Part shown: positions 59,808 to 64,000 of the stretch, in pieces
Position numbering within the stretch: the first letter of the stretch is position 1
Layout: each line of letters begins with the position of its first letter
Source: Dietzia sp. NCCP-2495
GTDB lineage: Bacteria > Actinomycetota > Actinomycetes > Mycobacteriales > Mycobacteriaceae
Reading direction: 5' to 3'
Assembly: GCF_026011735.1 (NCBI RefSeq)
Contig: NZ_BRVN01000002.1
Span: 124,001 to 188,000, forward strand
DNA: 64,000 nt
Program-made: the position numbers and the translations under genes
The notes under the pieces: generated by a model
Seen by the model: the letters and a program-made list of their open reading frames with translations, nothing else
What the model was told of the DNA's origin: nothing
Databases searched by the model: none

Positions 59808-60431
59808 ATGACCTCACTCCCGACCTCCCGGTACATCCTCCCCTCCTTCGTCGAGCACTCCAGCTACGGCGTTAAGGAGTCGAATCCGTACAACAAGCTC
59901 TTCGAGGAGCGCATCATCTTCCTGGGTACCCAGGTGGACGATGCCTCGGCGAACGACATCATGGCCCAGCTCCTGGTCCTGGAGGGCCTGGACCCGGACC
60001 GTGACATCACGATGTACATCAACTCGCCGGGTGGCTCGTTCACCTCGCTCATGGCGATCTACGACACGATGCAGTACGTGCGTCCGGACGTCGTGACGGT
60101 GTGCCTCGGCCAGGCGGCCTCCGCCGCGGCCGTGCTGCTGGCCGCCGGGACCCCCGGCAAGCGTGCCGCGCTGCCCAACGCCCGCATCCTCATCCACCAG
60201 CCGGCCACCGGCGGCATGCAGGGCCAGGTCTCGGACCTCGAGATCCAGGCGGCCGAGATCGAGCGCATGCGTCGCCTCATGGAGACCACCCTGTCCCGCC
60301 ACACCGGTCGTGACGCGGACCAGATCCGCAAGGACACCGATCGCGACAAGATCCTCACGGCCGAGGAGGCCAAGGAGTACGGGATCATCGACACGGTCTT
60401 CGACTACCGCAAGCTGTCGGCGAGCAACTGA
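59808..60431 (+). CDS. clpP2: ClpP2 protease subunit
   Basis: 207 residues from ATG 59808 (SD GGAG); a GTG at 59736 overlapping the clpP1 stop (GTGA) would add 24 low-similarity residues. The N-terminus MTSLPTSRYILPSFVEHSSY aligns with the family start. Catalytic Ser in LGQAASAAAVLLAAG, His in ARILIHQPATGG, Asp in DTDRDKILTAEEAKEYG. It pairs with ClpP1. Matches Rv2460c. The start is uncertain. Confidence 0.93.
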   Translation: MTSLPTSRYILPSFVEHSSYGVKESNPYNKLFEERIIFLGTQVDDASANDIMAQLLVLEGLDPDRDITMYINSPGGSFTSLMAIYDTMQYVRPDVVTVCLGQAASAAAVLLAAGTPGKRAALPNARILIHQPATGGMQGQVSDLEIQAAEIERMRRLMETTLSRHTGRDADQIRKDTDRDKILTAEEAKEYGIIDTVFDYRKLSASN

Positions 60432-60577
60432 GGCCACGGCGGCGCGCCGCTCCGGGCAGGGGCGCGCCGTCGGGTGCAATGTACTGATCGCGCCGGGGTC
60501 GGATTTCCGACCCACTCGGCGTACCGTCGACGTGGGGGCGGAGATCGACGCCCCTGGATTGCGAGGACGTAGAACTC

Positions 60578-61846
60578 ATGGCACGTGTTGGTGAGAGCGG
60601 CGACCTGTTGAAGTGCTCCTTCTGTGGGAAGAGCCAAAAGCAGGTCAAGAAGCTGATCGCCGGTCCCGGAGTCTACATCTGCGACGAGTGCATCGAGCTG
60701 TGCAACGAGATCATCGAGTCCGAGGTCGAGGACGCGTCGGAATCGGGTCTCGAGGAACTGCCCAAACCGGCGGAGATCCACTCGTTCCTCGACCAGTACG
60801 TGGTGGGACAGGACGATGCCAAGCGCACGCTGGCCGTCGCCGTCTACAACCACTACAAGCGCATCCGCGTGGGCGCCAGCCTCGGCCGTGGCGACGGGGT
60901 CGAGCTGGCCAAGTCCAACATCCTCATGCTGGGCCCCACCGGCTGTGGCAAGACCTATCTCGCGCAGACGCTGGCGAAGATGCTCAACGTCCCCTTCGCG
61001 ATCGCCGACGCCACCGCCCTGACGGAGGCCGGTTACGTGGGTGAGGACGTGGAGAACATCCTCCTCAAGCTCATCCAGGCCGCGGACTTCGACACCAAGC
61101 GCGCCGAGATGGGCATCATCTACATCGACGAGGTCGACAAGATCGCCCGCAAGGCCGAGAACCCGTCGATCACGCGCGACGTCTCCGGCGAGGGAGTCCA
61201 GCAGGCGCTGCTGAAGATTCTCGAGGGCACGCAGGCCTCGGTCCCGCCACAGGGCGGCCGTAAGCACCCGCACCAGGAGTTCATCCAGATCGACACGTCC
61301 AACGTGTTGTTCATCGTCGCCGGTGCTTTCCAGGGTCTCGAAAAGATCGTCGGAGACCGGGTGGGTCGCAAGGGACTCGGCTTCGGTGCCGAGGTGGCCA
61401 GCAAGAACGAACTGGACACCACGGACAACTTCACTGAGGTCATGCCCGAGGACCTGGTCAAGTTCGGCCTGATCCCCGAGTTCATCGGCCGACTGCCGGT
61501 GGTGGCCACGGTGACGAATCTGGACCAGGAGGCGCTCGTCAACATCCTGGCCGAGCCGAAGAACGCCCTGGTCAAGCAGTACGCGCGGCTGTTCGAGATG
61601 GACGGGGTCGAGCTCGAGTTCACCCAGGACGCCCTCGAGGCCGTCGCCGACCAGGCGATCCTGCGCGGCACCGGTGCCCGAGGGCTGCGCGCCATCATGG
61701 AGGAGGTCCTCCTCCCGGTGATGTACGACATCCCGGGTCGTGAGGACGTGGCACGCGTGGTCGTGTCCGGCGACACGGTCCGGAACAACGTGCTGCCGAC
61801 GATCGTGCCGCTCTCCGACGAGGAGCCCCGCGAGAAGTCCGCGTAG
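60578..61846 (+). CDS. clpX: ClpX ATPase subunit
   Basis: 422 residues beginning [21 protein letters not shown]-terminal zinc-binding domain with Cys13, Cys16, Cys35, Cys38 (CSFC and CDEC). Walker [12 protein letters not shown], Walker [12 protein letters not shown], pore loop GYVGEDVE, and sensor-2 region [11 protein letters not shown]. It unfolds substrates for ClpP1P2. 146 bp after clpP2; it may be co-transcribed or have its own promoter. Confidence 0.97.
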   Translation: MARVGESGDLLKCSFCGKSQKQVKKLIAGPGVYICDECIELCNEIIESEVEDASESGLEELPKPAEIHSFLDQYVVGQDDAKRTLAVAVYNHYKRIRVGASLGRGDGVELAKSNILMLGPTGCGKTYLAQTLAKMLNVPFAIADATALTEAGYVGEDVENILLKLIQAADFDTKRAEMGIIYIDEVDKIARKAENPSITRDVSGEGVQQALLKILEGTQASVPPQGGRKHPHQEFIQIDTSNVLFIVAGAFQGLEKIVGDRVGRKGLGFGAEVASKNELDTTDNFTEVMPEDLVKFGLIPEFIGRLPVVATVTNLDQEALVNILAEPKNALVKQYARLFEMDGVELEFTQDALEAVADQAILRGTGARGLRAIMEEVLLPVMYDIPGREDVARVVVSGDTVRNNVLPTIVPLSDEEPREKSA

Positions 61847-61869
61847 GACGCTCCCACAGAAACCACAAA

Positions 61870-61907
61870 CCGCAGGCCGTCCCCGAGTCCACGGGGGCGG
61901 CCTGCGG
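61870..61907. terminator. Convergent hairpin terminator after clpX
   Basis: A 16-pair stem (61870-61885 with 61892-61907, one G-T pair) and a 6-nt loop lie between the clpX stop and the convergent transporter remnant. It could end both transcripts. No strong T-run. Confidence 0.72.
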
Positions 61908-61922
61908 CGTGTCGTTTCCGGG

Positions 61923-62258
61923 TCAGGACATCGAGCGGCGCTCGAGCAGAGCGGTGACCGCCATTCCCAGGACGATGCCCCAGAACGGCGCGGAGATCCC
62001 CATCAGGGAGACGTCGGCGACGGTCACGAGGAAGCAGATCAGTGGCCCCAGGGCGCGGTCGGTCCGGAACGCGGTGACGAACGCACCCTGCAGCGGGGCG
62101 AGCATCGCCAGCCCCCCGAGCGCGGCGATGAACGCGGCGGGAGTGCCAGGGTCAGTCCGACGAACGCGGGGGAGAACACGCCCACCACCAGGGCCAGGGC
62201 GCCGTTGGCGATGGCCGCGGCGTAGTGCCGCTCGCGATCACCAGAGGAGACGATCAGG
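61923..62258 (-). pseudogene. benE: C-terminal remnant of a BenE-type benzoate/H+ symporter
   Basis: Minus-strand codons in the 5' part give [20 protein letters not shown], then [17 protein letters not shown]. After a one-base gap near 62135-62140 the other frame continues with [20 protein letters not shown] and later [20 protein letters not shown] to the stop at 61923. This is the last ~110 residues of the BenE transporter family. The 5' three-quarters are missing; the sequence switches abruptly to a CoA-transferase remnant at about 62258. Truncated and frameshifted, so non-functional. Confidence 0.78.
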
Positions 62259-62700
62259 CCCGGAGATGATCAACGCCGGCAAGGAGACCAGCACGGCCGC
62301 CCCCGGAGCCGCGTTCTTCGGTTCCTCGGACTCGTTCGCGATGATCCGCGGCGGGAACGTGGACGTCGCCGTGCTCGGTGCGATGCAGGTGTCGCAGTCC
62401 GGCGATCTCTCCAACTGGATGATCCCGGGCGCGATGGTCAAGGGCATGGGTGGCGCGATGGACCTGGTCCACGGCGCCGGCAGGGTCATCGTGATGATGG
62501 ACCACGTCACCCGCAAGGGCGACATCAAGCTGATGGCGGAGAACACGCTTCCCTACACCGGCCGCGGCTGCGTCCAGCGGGTCGTCACCGACCTCTGCGT
62601 TCTCGACATCACCGACTCGGGCTTCCAGCTGGTCGAGCTGGCGCCGGACGTGACGATCGACAAGGTCCGCGAGAAGACGGACGCGACGGTCCACGCCTGA
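62258..62700 (+). pseudogene. Truncated 3-oxoacid/3-oxoadipate CoA-transferase, beta subunit
   Basis: About 147 codons coding [20 protein letters not shown], then [40 protein letters not shown] and [12 protein letters not shown], ending VHA. These are the C-terminal two-thirds of the B subunit of ScoB/PcaJ-type CoA transferases; the N-terminal part with the catalytic Glu is missing. There is no start or SD, so it is a remnant. Next to a benzoate transporter it may have been PcaJ of the beta-ketoadipate route (inference). Confidence 0.8.
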
Positions 62701-63812
<1,112 letters not shown>

Positions 63813-63861
63813 GGCCGACGGCGTGTGTCGACCGCGCACGCGAACGGCCTACGATGGGCGG

Positions 63862-64000
63862 GTGACGACTCCAGCATCTCCCGCCCCGAACACCGACCGC
63901 GCGGACGCCCTGCCCGCCTCCTGGAACCCAGGTGAGGTAGAGGGGGAGTTGTACAGGCGCTGGGTGGACGCCGGCTACTTCGAGGCCGACGCATCGAGCG
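63862..64000 (+). CDS. valS: Valyl-tRNA synthetase (partial, N-terminus)
   Basis: 46 codons from GTG 63862 to the window edge, coding MTTPASPAPNTDRADALPAS then WNPGEVEGELYRRWVDAGYF. The W-x-P-x-E-VEGELYRRW-x-AGYFEAD segment is the usual ValS start. Position after the Clp genes agrees with Rv2448c downstream of clpX in M. tuberculosis. Confidence 0.85.
   Translation, partial: MTTPASPAPNTDRADALPASWNPGEVEGELYRRWVDAGYFEADASS

Noticed and set aside
62258-62700. CoA-transferase fragment as a functional small gene
   Set aside because: It lacks the N-terminal part with the catalytic residue and has no start signal; it begins exactly at the junction with the transporter remnant.

Overview
The window joins the greater part of a siphovirus prophage (1 to about 39.9 kb) to a conserved chromosomal locus (about 39.9 to 64.0 kb) of a high-GC actinobacterium of the order Mycobacteriales. 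The chromosomal gene order ssb, ettA, thioesterase, glbO, HNH protein, pepN, Rv2466c-type DsbA, rpiB, nei, tig, clpP1, clpP2, clpX, valS follows the Mycobacterium tuberculosis Rv2478c to Rv2448c order. A Dietzia-, Gordonia- or Rhodococcus-like host is likely; the genus cannot be fixed from sequence reading alone.

Prophage. The right end abuts a tRNA-Arg(TCT) gene, with the tyrosine integrase next to it. The left end, with any endolysin/holin cassette and the second att site, lies outside the window. Minus-strand late genes run from TerS and TerL (20.7-18.8 kb) through portal, ClpP-type head protease, decoration protein, HK97 capsid, head-tail connectors, tail terminator, major tail protein, frameshifted tail chaperones and tape measure to distal tail and minor tail proteins. 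An HNH gene flanks the terminase and a second one interrupts the tail genes. A noncoding stretch with a terminator (21.4-21.6 kb) separates this from the early operon (35.1-21.6 kb, minus strand). The early operon is a nearly unbroken chain of 4-base-overlapping genes: antirepressor, excisionase-like protein, lipoprotein, ERF recombinase, cytosine methyltransferase, HNH, WhiB-like regulator, replication initiator with internal iteron-like repeats, SSB, a PD-(D/E)XK nuclease and many small proteins. Several of the small proteins are under 60 residues.

Immunity region. At 35.2-39.9 kb a Cro-like XRE protein (minus) faces an XRE repressor (plus) across a region studded with TGTCCA half-sites. 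The plus-strand lysogeny genes are repressor, a 353-aa unknown protein, a membrane protein with about four TM segments, an ImmA/IrrE peptidase, a DUF3263 protein and integrase. The soluble/membrane pair sits where temperate phages carry exclusion genes and has the architecture of RexA/RexB. It is the best candidate here for a little-described system.

Chromosome. After a CopD-CtaG fusion, an SSB paralogue and EttA come three tandem hot-dog thioesterases, then an orphan DPPY adenine methyltransferase. Oddities include an Rv2466c homologue whose active site reads CPFA instead of CPWC, a GNAT gene with a one-base frameshift, and a scar where fragments of a BenE-type transporter and a CoA-transferase B subunit meet head to head, as a single deletion of a divergent pair would leave. 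A ClgR-like box lies upstream of clpP1P2. The window ends in the start of valS.
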